Positions 16,340 through 23,812 of a stretch of DNA of 35,170 nucleotides are shown one piece after another. Below the pieces are notes generated by a model. The model made no database searches. It worked only from the letters and a program-made list of their open reading frames with translations, and was not told the DNA's origin. Origin of the DNA: a bacterium (GTDB lineage: Bacteria > 4484-113 > JAGGVC01); the NCBI GenBank assembly GCA_039961635.1, contig JABRWB010000060.1, positions 1-35,170 of the forward strand. Direction: 5' to 3'. Position numbers and translations under genes: made by a program. Each line of letters starts with the position of its first letter. Position 1 is the stretch's first letter.

Positions 16340-16363
16340 CGTCGTTTGATTCGGCCTTAAAAT
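16334..16363 (+). promoter_or_regulatory. Promoter of the LptF/G gene, sharing a -35 box
   Basis: TTGCAA (16334-16339), an 18-bp spacer and TAAAAT (16358-16363). Predicted transcription starts near 16370, so the ATG at 16362 lies inside the -10 box and the ATG at 16383 is the likely start. Confidence 0.55.
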
Positions 16364-16382
16364 GCTGGTTCAAGACGCGGCG

Positions 16383-17717
16383 ATGAACAACGAACCAAAA
16401 AACGATCCTGGGCATATCGAACGGACGGAGGAACTCTCCGAAGCCACGCCGCGCGATGGCGAAGCCAGGCCCGGTTCAGGCTCGGCGGAATCCACGCAGC
16501 CGAGCGAAGAAGAAGCCAGGATCGAAGAAGCGATAATCCGCGGCGAGATGGCCGGAGTGGAGCGAAGGCGCAAGGCAGCCGCCCGCGTTCTGCCCGAAGC
16601 AAAGAGGAAAAAGTTCCCGGCGCACTTTGGAAAACTCGCCGACCTTTACGTTTTTTCCGAAGCGTTCACCTGGTGGTTTTTGGGATTCTCGCTGTTCCTG
16701 GCGTTCCTGATTGTCAATCAGATAGTCCTGGAAGGCGAAAACCTGCTTAACCCAAAAATACCGACCGCGGCCGTTCTTCGCCTGGTTTACTACAACATTC
16801 CCTGGCACATAACGATGGCGCTGCCCGTGGCGACGCTCGTCGGCGTGCTGCTTTCAATGGGGCGGATGGCGAAAGACAACGAGCTGACCGCGCTCTTCAC
16901 TAACGGGATTAGCCTTTATAGGATGATTTTCCCGATATTCACGCTCGCCGCGATAAACGCGGGAATAATGTACTACGTCAGCGACAGCCTTACCGCGCCC
17001 GCGTTCCGGGAGCAGGAGAAAATCAAGGAAATGTATCCCGCGTTGCGCGAAGAAGATGAAATTCAGAAAAAGGAGCCGACGATAGTCCGTTTGCCCGACG
17101 GAAGGTACTTCACCGCGCGCACTCTTGACAAGGCGACCGGACAGGCGCTGGACGTGATCATAGACGGGATGGGACTCGAAGAAGGGGAATACGCGGGGAT
17201 AATTTGGGTTGCAAACATCGGACGCATAGAAGGAAAGAACATCACGCTAAGCCAACCCAAAAAATACATCCTCGATCCGGAAGGCCAGCTTATGGCGATG
17301 GAACGCCCGCCCACCGCGCGACTGGACTTAGGTCTGGAGCTGCACAGGATAGTGTCCACAATACGCACTCCGGAGCAACTGACGAAAGTCGAACTCAAGA
17401 TGCAGCAGGAAATCAAGAAGGAACTCGGAACCAACACCGACCGCGACCAGACCGACTACTGGCTTAAGTTCAGCGCGCCGTTCGCGCCTATCGCGTTCGC
17501 ACTTGTGGCGATGCCTCTGTCGCTGCGCGCGCCGCGCGACGAGCGGTTTCTCGGAATCATCTTCGCGTTGCTTCTGATGATGTTCTATTACGTGCTTTAT
17601 TTCATATTCAAGACCGTCGGATACAACGGGGCGATAGCGCCGTGGCTTGCCGCGTGGATGCAGAACATCGTTTTCGCCGTGCTGGCGTTCGGAATCTTCG
17701 TTACGAGCAGAAAGTAA
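16383..17717 (+). CDS. LptF/LptG-family permease (YjgP/YjgQ)
   Basis: LptF and LptG are the membrane subunits of the ABC exporter that lifts lipopolysaccharide from the inner membrane. The 444-residue protein has the family layout: helices near residues 80-105, 120-145 and 165-190 (PWHITMALPVATLVGVLLSMGRMAKDNELTAL is diagnostic). A periplasmic beta-jellyroll follows (about 195-350), and three C-terminal helices include PFAPIAFALVAMPLSLR. The first ~70 residues are a charged Glu/Arg-rich extension not usual in LptF or LptG. No second subunit or lptB is adjacent, so LptF cannot be told from LptG. Start choice follows from the promoter. Confidence 0.85.
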   Translation: MNNEPKNDPGHIERTEELSEATPRDGEARPGSGSAESTQPSEEEARIEEAIIRGEMAGVERRRKAAARVLPEAKRKKFPAHFGKLADLYVFSEAFTWWFLGFSLFLAFLIVNQIVLEGENLLNPKIPTAAVLRLVYYNIPWHITMALPVATLVGVLLSMGRMAKDNELTALFTNGISLYRMIFPIFTLAAINAGIMYYVSDSLTAPAFREQEKIKEMYPALREEDEIQKKEPTIVRLPDGRYFTARTLDKATGQALDVIIDGMGLEEGEYAGIIWVANIGRIEGKNITLSQPKKYILDPEGQLMAMERPPTARLDLGLELHRIVSTIRTPEQLTKVELKMQQEIKKELGTNTDRDQTDYWLKFSAPFAPIAFALVAMPLSLRAPRDERFLGIIFALLLMMFYYVLYFIFKTVGYNGAIAPWLAAWMQNIVFAVLAFGIFVTSRK

Positions 17718-17733
17718 AGCGGCCTTGGAGACG

Positions 17734-19431
17734 CTATCCCGGCGGCTGGTAAATTTCCGCCCATCCGCACATGAAGTTGGCCAGCGCCGCGCCAACGTTT
17801 TGGTTTGCCCATGTGTTCGGATGCGAATCGCCGTCCGTCGGGCTTATTTCGTACTCCGAGCGGAGCATGTTCGCGGTCGGGCTTGGACCGTCAGGCTCCG
17901 CAAGCTGATCGAACACGTTGAAGCAGAGAAGGTTCGGATGCGCGGAGCCAAGATACTCGCCGGAGGACAGCCAGTTCGCGAAAGCGCGGGCGCGCGCGGC
18001 CTGCGCGGAATCCGTCGAAAGCCGGTGCAGCGGCGGGAATCCCATAACGATGAATAGCTTGTCCCTCCGCGTGTCGAAGAAATCCCGCATTTCCAGATAC
18101 CATGTCTTGTATTGCTCCAGCTGCGCTTCGCTTTCTATGCCCGCGGCTGGGAAGCAGCTTTTGAACGCGATGACTTCGTGATTGTCGAGAATCATGTTGC
18201 GGGAGAAAACCGCGTCCGCGTTCTGCGACGTCCAGAGGTAATGCAGTCCGTCGGGGTCCGTGTTGTCGCCCGGTATTTCGTAACTGATGTCCTGCCAGTC
18301 TCCGTTTTCGTCAAAGTATTCGCCGTTGTATCCGTGATCACAGAACGTATAGCTCGTTCCGTGTTCCGCGTTGTATTCGGCGATTCTGCCGCGCATATTT
18401 CCTTCAAAAACGAATCCCGATCCCGTCGAATGATGGAGGAAGAACAGCTTGGTAAGCTGTTCCCCGTGAAGCGGGACGACCTGTATCACGAACGGGAAGG
18501 TGTCGCTTCCCGCTGCGTTGGAAACAAACAAGCTCGCGTTGTAAGACCCGGTGAATCCGGTAATCGTAACGTGCGGCTCGGCCTCGGTGGACGTCGGGGG
18601 ATCGCAGGCGCCGCCGAAAGTCCAGCTGTACGCGAACGGCGCGGTTCCGGTGATTTCCGCGCTGAAAACCTGCGCGCTTGAAGCATCGACCGCCAGAGGA
18701 TCGATTGAGATAATTTCCGGGGGAATTACGGCACCGGTCACATTCACCGCAACGCTGGCCGGGCCTTCCGCGTTTTCCGCATCTCCCGGCCGCACCGCGA
18801 CGTAATCCTGCGCGCCGCCGGGAAGCACAACAGAAAATTGCGGCGGCACCGTTCCGGCTAGGTGGGACGAGAACGGCACCGTTGCGATTTCTGTAAACGG
18901 CCCGGACGCGGAGTCCGACGTCAGGATGTCGTAGTGATCCACGACGCCCAGGAAGTTGAGCGCGATTGGAGTGATATCGGACACTCCGACCTCGCCGCTT
19001 CCGTCGCCGTCAATCCAGGATTCGAGCGCGTCGTCGCCCGCGCCGTCGTTCGAATCGGCCTGGAAATTGAGCGCGATTGGCGTGATGTCCGCGACGCCGA
19101 CTTCCCCGTTCATATCGTAGTCCCCGCCGTTTCGGTAAGTCCACGAAAGCTCGTTCGCGCCGGGATTGTAGCTTAGATCGGTAACTGTGCCCGCCTGCTG
19201 GGTCGGCGGCGCGGACACGCGTCGCGCGCGCGGCCCGAGCGCGGCAAGCTCGTCCGCAAGCTTTTGCTTGAGCGATTGGAAAAGCGCGGGGTCGACGCCT
19301 GAAGGCGGCGCGCATCCAAGGAATTCCCGCGGAATATCCGAAGCTGTTGCCTTGGAACCCGCGTTCGAGGAACAGCCAAATGCAACGAGCACGGCGGCAG
19401 TAAGTGCGAGCCGCGAAATCAATGCGCTCAT
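17734..19431 (-). CDS. Lipoprotein with dockerin-like repeats, PKD-like domain and SGNH-like hydrolase domain
   Basis: The 565-residue product has a lipoprotein signal peptide (residues 1-20, lipobox VAFGC, Cys20). Two dockerin-type EF-hand loops sit at 104-123 (DYDMNGEVGVAD) and 141-160 (DGDGSGEVGVSD); both end in DITPIALNF. An Fn3- or beta-sandwich-like part (about 165-235) and a PKD-like domain (about 236-320, YSWTFGG) follow. The C-terminal ~240 residues resemble SGNH/GDSL hydrolases: HHSTG (333-337, candidate nucleophile Ser335), KSCFP (424-428) and DSHPN (535-539, candidate Asp/His). It is probably a surface esterase or carbohydrate-active enzyme. The ATG at 19431 follows a GGGGGTG ribosome site. 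Substrate unknown. Confidence 0.8.
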   Translation of the reverse strand: MSALISRLALTAAVLVAFGCSSNAGSKATASDIPREFLGCAPPSGVDPALFQSLKQKLADELAALGPRARRVSAPPTQQAGTVTDLSYNPGANELSWTYRNGGDYDMNGEVGVADITPIALNFQADSNDGAGDDALESWIDGDGSGEVGVSDITPIALNFLGVVDHYDILTSDSASGPFTEIATVPFSSHLAGTVPPQFSVVLPGGAQDYVAVRPGDAENAEGPASVAVNVTGAVIPPEIISIDPLAVDASSAQVFSAEITGTAPFAYSWTFGGACDPPTSTEAEPHVTITGFTGSYNASLFVSNAAGSDTFPFVIQVVPLHGEQLTKLFFLHHSTGSGFVFEGNMRGRIAEYNAEHGTSYTFCDHGYNGEYFDENGDWQDISYEIPGDNTDPDGLHYLWTSQNADAVFSRNMILDNHEVIAFKSCFPAAGIESEAQLEQYKTWYLEMRDFFDTRRDKLFIVMGFPPLHRLSTDSAQAARARAFANWLSSGEYLGSAHPNLLCFNVFDQLAEPDGPSPTANMLRSEYEISPTDGDSHPNTWANQNVGAALANFMCGWAEIYQPPG

Positions 19432-19472
19432 GCAATTCACCCCCTTGCGGCCGGGAAACCCGCCGCGGATTT

Positions 19473-19503
19473 AATATTAACACACCTGCGAAACGCCTGC
19501 CAA
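19473..19503 (-). promoter_or_regulatory. Possible promoter of the dockerin lipoprotein gene
   Basis: Minus-strand TTGGCA (19503-19498) with TTAATA (17-bp spacer) or TAATAT (19-bp spacer) inside the palindrome TTAATATTAA (19471-19480). The leader would be about 35 nt and hold a Shine-Dalgarno site. Confidence 0.35.
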
Positions 19504-19664
19504 TTCCAGTTTGATCTGCTTTAAATTCCTTGCTTTATTGCAAGATCTCCGGACGCGGAATCCCATTCATATTTATCCGATAATTCTTTCAACTCATCGT
19601 AACATTGGCGCGCACGATCTCTGGCGCGCAGCGCAGATCGCAAAAACGGCGGCGGTTAAGTTCA

Positions 19665-19790
19665 AGGATGCGGTCGTTCCGGATGATGCGCTGGATATCG
19701 CGGGAAAACGGGAAGGCCCGCACTTCCTTTCAAAAGCCGTTCACCATCGCCACGCTGTTATCTAAAGTGCGCGAAGCGCTGGAGAATTAA
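19665..19790 (+). pseudogene. Remnant of a response-regulator receiver domain (frameshifted)
   Basis: Reading 19667-19728 in one frame gives VVPDDALDIAGKREGPHFL. From 19731 the next frame gives QKPFTIATLLSKVREALEN and a stop. Joined by dropping one T in CTTTC (about 19727-19730), this is the usual C-terminal end of a receiver domain, as in hybrid histidine kinases (...DDA...G..FLQKPFT...L..KVRE.L). No phospho-acceptor Asp region is found upstream and no start codon context exists. It is therefore most likely a decayed 3' fragment stranded between two minus-strand genes. The rest of the 19432-19799 gap holds no recognisable gene. Confidence 0.6.
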
Positions 19791-19799
19791 ATTTCGCGT

Positions 19800-21203
19800 T
19801 TATTTTGCGTCTTTCGAATCGCCGCGAAGCGAATCGAGATTCGGCACAAATATCCCGTTGTGATAAATAAATGCCAGATCCGCGAATCCGTCGCCGTCGA
19901 AATCGCCGGATATCAGGTCGTCCATATATTCGTAATCCGCTCCCCTGCCGAAGTAGTTCTTTTTTAGAAGCTCGTTTCCGGCGAGATCGAGAACCACAAG
20001 CGAAACGCCGCCGGTGATCGCGCAAATCTCCGGCATTCCGTCGCCGGTGAGATCCGCGAGCTCGACCGTGTCATCGCCATGCGAAGCGGCGCTGCTTTTG
20101 TACGTTTTGCCGCCGCTTTTCGCGCCGTCCAGCGTTTGCCATTCGATTTGGTTGCCCTCGTACGCCGAGCCGCCGATGCTCCAGTTGCTGTAGCTGCCGG
20201 ATTTAATTATCGGCTCGTTCCGGGCGTACAGAATGCGCTCGGTTCCGCCGCAGGAATACTTGAAATAAGAAAGCGGAGGATAAAGGTCGAGTCCCCCCGA
20301 AACTGCAACGGCCGGTTCAAAAATTCCGTCAACCAGCGGGACGACGCTTTCCTTGCCCGATGATTGATCGTATTTTGCGAAAAGCAAGTCGTCCAAACCG
20401 TCTCCGTTCCAGTCCGCCTCGGGTCGCGCGTACAGCCCGAATCCGTTGCTTCCAACTGCATAAAGAAACGCACTCTCGTCGTCAGGAATCCGCGTCCCGT
20501 CTTTCGCGGAGAATGCGCGATACGGATTCTGCAAATCGCTGTCATCGCAGAAGACTATCGAATACCCTCCACTTTGTGTGGGCGAATCCACCAGCACGAA
20601 GCCGCGGATTTCGTCGTAATTGGAAGTCACTTCGAACAGCTTGGTTCCGGCAAGATTGTAGGCGATTATCTTTCCCCCCGAAGCGCCGGAAACTCCCGCG
20701 AACGCTTCCGGCGAGCCATCGCCGTTCACATCCGCAACTTCCAGAGACGTTATTGCGTAAGAGTTTTCGTCGCCATGCGTTAATCTCGCGATTTCGGCAA
20801 ACGCGGAATCGAAAACGAGTATTTTTTCTTCGCCCATAGCCGCTGTCGAATAGTCATATAAATTGCGCGCCCGCGCCGCCAGGCAGTCGCGCCCCGCGGA
20901 GTCCGTCCATTTCCGGAGAAGCTCCACTTCGGGGAAATGGATAACGCGCTTGAAATCGGACGACTTGTGCGCGGGAAGCGCTGTGAAGCCGGACATCATT
21001 CCCGAAGGGCTGAACGGATTGAAATTCGCGCTGCCGAACGACGGGCCGTACGATGAAATCATCGCGAGAGTGAGGATCACGATTACCGCGCTCGCAGCTA
21101 CGAGAATGCCCGCGGTCGCGAGCAGCCACGCCGGCACAACCTGCGCCCCCCCTCCCCTGCGGGGAAATCCGGAGTCGCCCTCTTGCATTGGGAATCCGCG
21201 CAT
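19800..21203 (-). CDS. Membrane-anchored FG-GAP/VCBS-type repeat protein
   Basis: The 467-residue protein has one N-terminal membrane helix (about 23-48). The rest, presumably outside the inner membrane, resembles a beta-propeller of FG-GAP/VCBS type. Four Asp-rich calcium loops are visible: ADVNGDGSPEAF, ADWNGDGLDDLLF, ADLTGDGMPEICA and GDFDGDGFADLAF. Such proteins usually bind partners or carbohydrates at the cell surface; no enzyme motif is seen. The frame is open upstream to 21344, but TACAAT at 21224-21219 places transcription about 9 nt before the ATG at 21203. It lies 71 nt after the aconitase X small-subunit gene. Confidence 0.78.
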   Translation of the reverse strand: MRGFPMQEGDSGFPRRGGGAQVVPAWLLATAGILVAASAVIVILTLAMISSYGPSFGSANFNPFSPSGMMSGFTALPAHKSSDFKRVIHFPEVELLRKWTDSAGRDCLAARARNLYDYSTAAMGEEKILVFDSAFAEIARLTHGDENSYAITSLEVADVNGDGSPEAFAGVSGASGGKIIAYNLAGTKLFEVTSNYDEIRGFVLVDSPTQSGGYSIVFCDDSDLQNPYRAFSAKDGTRIPDDESAFLYAVGSNGFGLYARPEADWNGDGLDDLLFAKYDQSSGKESVVPLVDGIFEPAVAVSGGLDLYPPLSYFKYSCGGTERILYARNEPIIKSGSYSNWSIGGSAYEGNQIEWQTLDGAKSGGKTYKSSAASHGDDTVELADLTGDGMPEICAITGGVSLVVLDLAGNELLKKNYFGRGADYEYMDDLISGDFDGDGFADLAFIYHNGIFVPNLDSLRGDSKDAK

Positions 21204-21218
21204 TTTCGAACGGCGATT

Positions 21219-21224
21219 ATTGTA
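21219..21224 (-). promoter_or_regulatory. -10 box of the FG-GAP-type gene
   Basis: Minus-strand TACAAT ends 15 nt before the ATG at 21203. The -35 region is poor (TTCCGC at 16 bp). Confidence 0.45.
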
Positions 21225-21274
21225 GCGCACGGGGCCGCGGGCGGAATCCGGCCGGTTGGCGCGCAAGCAAAGGG

Positions 21275-21682
21275 CTAGTCGTCCGAAATGCTCACAATGT
21301 CGCCCGTCGCAAGCTCGGCGGTCAAATCCCCGTCCGGCTCGCAAACGAACGGGATGCGCGCGAGAATCGCCCCTTCCGCGAGATTGTAATCCGCGGGCTT
21401 AATAGTAATCAGAGCGGCGGGGGCTTTACCCTTTTTCGCGAGCGCTTGAAGCACGACGCATCCGCCGGAGCTGCCTTTCGTCTCGGTGTAAATCAGCACT
21501 TTTCCGGCGATAGTTTGGCCGCGAGCGGGATTGCCCGCGGCGATTATCTCGCCCGTGTCCATGTCCACGTCTCCGAGAAAAGAAAAGCTGCCTGGACAAA
21601 CGACCGCGGGCGCGGATGCGCTGCCGCGCACGACGCGGCGGGCGGAATAGGATTTGCCGGAAGACTCGATTTTCACATTCAC
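21275..21682 (-). CDS. Aconitase X swivel (small) subunit
   Basis: The 135-residue protein corresponds to the aconitase swivel domain of aconitase X: VVRGSASAPAVVCPGSFSFLGDVD near the start, GEIIAAGNPARGQTIAGKVLIY in the middle, and a C-terminal ADYNLAEGAILARIPFV. It closes over the catalytic subunit to form the active site. The GTG at 21682 shares one base with the stop of the catalytic gene (TAGTG) and has GGAGGCG 6 nt before it. Translation is probably coupled for 1:1 subunits. Confidence 0.88.
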   Translation of the reverse strand: MNVKIESSGKSYSARRVVRGSASAPAVVCPGSFSFLGDVDMDTGEIIAAGNPARGQTIAGKVLIYTETKGSSGGCVVLQALAKKGKAPAALITIKPADYNLAEGAILARIPFVCEPDGDLTAELATGDIVSISDD

Positions 21683-23007
21683 TATTGACGCCTCCCCGCC
21701 ACCGCCGCCTCGATGCAGGCGTCGGTCGCCGCCAGCGCGGTTTTGCACCCGATCAAATCGCCGACGTAGCGCGCCATCTTTGCGCTGTCGGTCACCATCG
21801 CGGCGACGTTCGGCACAGGCAGGCCGTACTCGCGGCAGGTGGACTGGCGCATGTGGCTCTCGACCGGGCAGGTATCCGCGACGAGCACCGCGCCCGCGGC
21901 TTCAATCGCAGAGGCGTACCCTGAATATTCCGCCTGTTTGCGCGTCATCCGGTTGGTGCAAATCCAGAACCGCACGCCGTCCGCGACGCGCCTGCCGCGC
22001 AGCCGCTGTGCGACATGTTTTATTTGCGCAAGGTTGTAATGCGGGCAGCCGAGCGTGACGAAATCAATCGGCGCGCCGGAGAGAATTGTCGTCAACCTGT
22101 CGCGGACAACGTTAAGATCGCGCTCTGTAACTTCGATTGTTTCCGCGGGCGGTTTGCCCTGAAACGCTTCTTCTGTCGTCCGCGCTTCGGGCGTGACGCC
22201 GACCATGTGAAACAGCGTGACGCTGCCGCTGGTCGCAAGCGCCGCGCCGAAGCCGATTAGGAAATCCTGGCGAGCGGTGCGAACGCCCGTGATCACCGGC
22301 ACTTCGCTGCCCACGATGCTTCCGATGTGGAACCCTAGCGCGCACCACGCGTCGTATGTCGAAAGCTTTTCCGGCGGGATGTCCACGTGAAAGTGATGCG
22401 TCCCGCGGCGGTTCTCGGAAAGCAGATATCCCATCAGCGGATACTTGCCGGTCATCGCGGAGTAGCGCGTGAAAAGCCCGCCGCGGTTAGTGCGCGCGCC
22501 CAGAACGCTGTTGAAATAGATGATCGCGGACGATTCGACGCTCGCGATTACGCTTCCGAACGGCGGGACGAATCCCAAAAGCTGCGGCGTGCAGGTGTAG
22601 GTTTCGAGGATGCCAAGCGCGCGGTGCGCGGTCTCGACGCGCGCCTGCGAGCGCGCTAGCGCCGCGGGGCAGCCGGTGCAATCGGGGCGTTCGAGATCGC
22701 AGCAGAGCGTGGAAGTGGTCGTCGGAACGCGGACGCGCGCGCCCGCGTTTTCATCCCCAAAACGCGAAGCGCCCATCGCGCCGATTGCATCGACGCCATT
22801 CGCTCTGCATTTAGCCGCGTAATCGACCAGATCCTCTACGCTGCCCTCGTAGATCGCCATCTCTGCGGGATAGTGACAGTACGAAATATCGGCAAGCCGC
22901 GGCGCGTCGAACGCTTCGCCGAACTGGACGAGATAGTCCATCGCCTCCGCGAGGACGGGGCCGGAAGAGCCGGAGAGGAGAACGCGTTCGGTATCGGTGA
23001 GGTGCAT
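21682..23007 (-). CDS. Aconitase X catalytic (large) subunit
   Basis: The 441-residue protein is an AcnX-type dehydratase with an iron-sulfur cluster. Family marks include YFNSVLGARTNRGG (164-177), GCPHYNLAQI (320-329), DTCPV (378-382) and several other conserved cysteines. Known members dehydrate cis-3-hydroxy-L-proline (bacteria) or mevalonate 5-phosphate (archaea). No proline or isoprenoid gene is nearby, so the substrate is open. The ATG at 23007 is preferred to the longer frame (to 23043) because TATAAT (23020-23015) ends 7 nt before it. First gene of a two-gene operon with the swivel subunit. Confidence 0.88.
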   Translation of the reverse strand: MHLTDTERVLLSGSSGPVLAEAMDYLVQFGEAFDAPRLADISYCHYPAEMAIYEGSVEDLVDYAAKCRANGVDAIGAMGASRFGDENAGARVRVPTTTSTLCCDLERPDCTGCPAALARSQARVETAHRALGILETYTCTPQLLGFVPPFGSVIASVESSAIIYFNSVLGARTNRGGLFTRYSAMTGKYPLMGYLLSENRRGTHHFHVDIPPEKLSTYDAWCALGFHIGSIVGSEVPVITGVRTARQDFLIGFGAALATSGSVTLFHMVGVTPEARTTEEAFQGKPPAETIEVTERDLNVVRDRLTTILSGAPIDFVTLGCPHYNLAQIKHVAQRLRGRRVADGVRFWICTNRMTRKQAEYSGYASAIEAAGAVLVADTCPVESHMRQSTCREYGLPVPNVAAMVTDSAKMARYVGDLIGCKTALAATDACIEAAVAGRRQ

Positions 23008-23014
23008 CAATACC

Positions 23015-23020
23015 ATTATA
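23015..23020 (-). promoter_or_regulatory. -10 box of the aconitase X operon
   Basis: A perfect minus-strand TATAAT lies 7 nt from the ATG at 23007, predicting a leaderless mRNA. No clear -35 is seen. Confidence 0.6.
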
Positions 23021-23056
23021 ATTCCGGCATCCGCCGGGCGCACCCGTTTTCCAGCT

Positions 23057-23084
23057 TTGTGAAGCTCGGGTTGGAGGGTATAAT
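23057..23084 (+). promoter_or_regulatory. Promoter of the candidate HEPN toxin-antitoxin pair
   Basis: TTGTGA (23057-23062), a 16-bp spacer and TATAAT (23079-23084). The -10 box ends 9 nt before the ATG at 23094, so the leader is about 2 nt. It is back-to-back with the aconitase X promoter. Confidence 0.65.
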
Positions 23085-23093
23085 CTATTCACC

Positions 23094-23435
23094 ATGGCCA
23101 CTCGCCGGACAATCGAATCGGTACCTCTCGACCGGCTTTGCGAACTCCGCAATCCGGAGGAAATTGCGCGCTTGGTTCCGAATGGCTCCAGGTATCATGC
23201 GCTGCTGCTTGACGGCGTTAGGGCGGCATCGAGCGAGTTTCCAAACTCGAAACTGGCACTGGAAGTGGTTTCGGACCCCGACGAGCCGGGCGTAGAGGAA
23301 GTCTTTCTTCTTATTGGCACCCGCCTATCTCCACAAAAGGCGTCGGCCGCGCTGGATTCGTTTTTCAGAAACTTCTGGCTTCCCGTTTTTGCAGCATCCA
23401 AAGGCAAGCTCTGCGTTACGTTCGAGTTCGAATGA
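23094..23435 (+). CDS. Hypothetical protein, candidate antitoxin partner of a HEPN protein
   Basis: This 113-residue protein precedes a HEPN-type gene and overlaps it by 4 nt (ATGA), the usual layout of two-gene toxin-antitoxin operons. No nucleotidyltransferase (MNT) motif GSx10DxD is present, so it is not a classical MNT antitoxin. The middle (LALEVVSDPDEPGVEEVFLLIGTRL) predicts beta strands, with a C-terminal helix and strand. I recognise no named family. The antitoxin role is inferred only from position, size and coupling. Confidence 0.55.
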   Translation: MATRRTIESVPLDRLCELRNPEEIARLVPNGSRYHALLLDGVRAASSEFPNSKLALEVVSDPDEPGVEEVFLLIGTRLSPQKASAALDSFFRNFWLPVFAASKGKLCVTFEFE

Positions 23436-23812
23436 AATTCGATTGGAGTAATTACTATTCGCTTGCAGTCAAACTCAATTCAGAGGGCGTTAAAGGCGTA
23501 CCGATTGAGGCCGTGAATCGCACCTGCATCAGCCGGCCTTATTATTCCGCGTTTTGTCTTTCAAGAAATAAAATGTTGTTTGAACACGACATTCAGAATC
23601 CGCATGGCGCAAGCTCACACGATGCGGTTATCTCCCATTTTGGACGGAATGCCAACCCGAAATGGCAGGAAATCGCACACTGGCTGAAGCTGCGTAAGCG
23701 CGAAAGAATCAAGGCGGACTATCACGACGATTACAGCGAGGCCGGTAAGAAAGATGAGTTTTGTTTGGAAAAGTCAATCGAAATAGCTGCTCTCTTGAAA
23801 TCGATTTCTTAA
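23432..23812 (+). CDS. HEPN-domain protein, candidate RNase toxin
   Basis: The 126-residue protein has HEPN hallmarks: an ISRPYYSAF helix (33-41) and, near the end, LKLRKRERIKADYHDDY (86-101). The latter holds Arg92-x5-His98, which fits the R-x(4-6)-H motif of HEPN ribonucleases. The ADY pattern is common in this superfamily. Its ATG overlaps the stop of the partner gene. Its stop overlaps that of the convergent hydrolase gene (TTAA, 23809-23812). Toxicity is inferred; a non-toxic HEPN regulator is possible. Confidence 0.68.
   Translation: MKFDWSNYYSLAVKLNSEGVKGVPIEAVNRTCISRPYYSAFCLSRNKMLFEHDIQNPHGASSHDAVISHFGRNANPKWQEIAHWLKLRKRERIKADYHDDYSEAGKKDEFCLEKSIEIAALLKSIS

Noticed and set aside
16362-16364. 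ATG 16362 as the LptF/G start
   Set aside because: It lies inside the predicted -10 box TAAAAT; ATG 16383 is downstream of the expected transcription start.
19511-19765. 84-codon plus-strand open frame as an intact gene
   Set aside because: Only its last part resembles a protein, and that continues in another frame, so a frameshifted remnant is the better reading.
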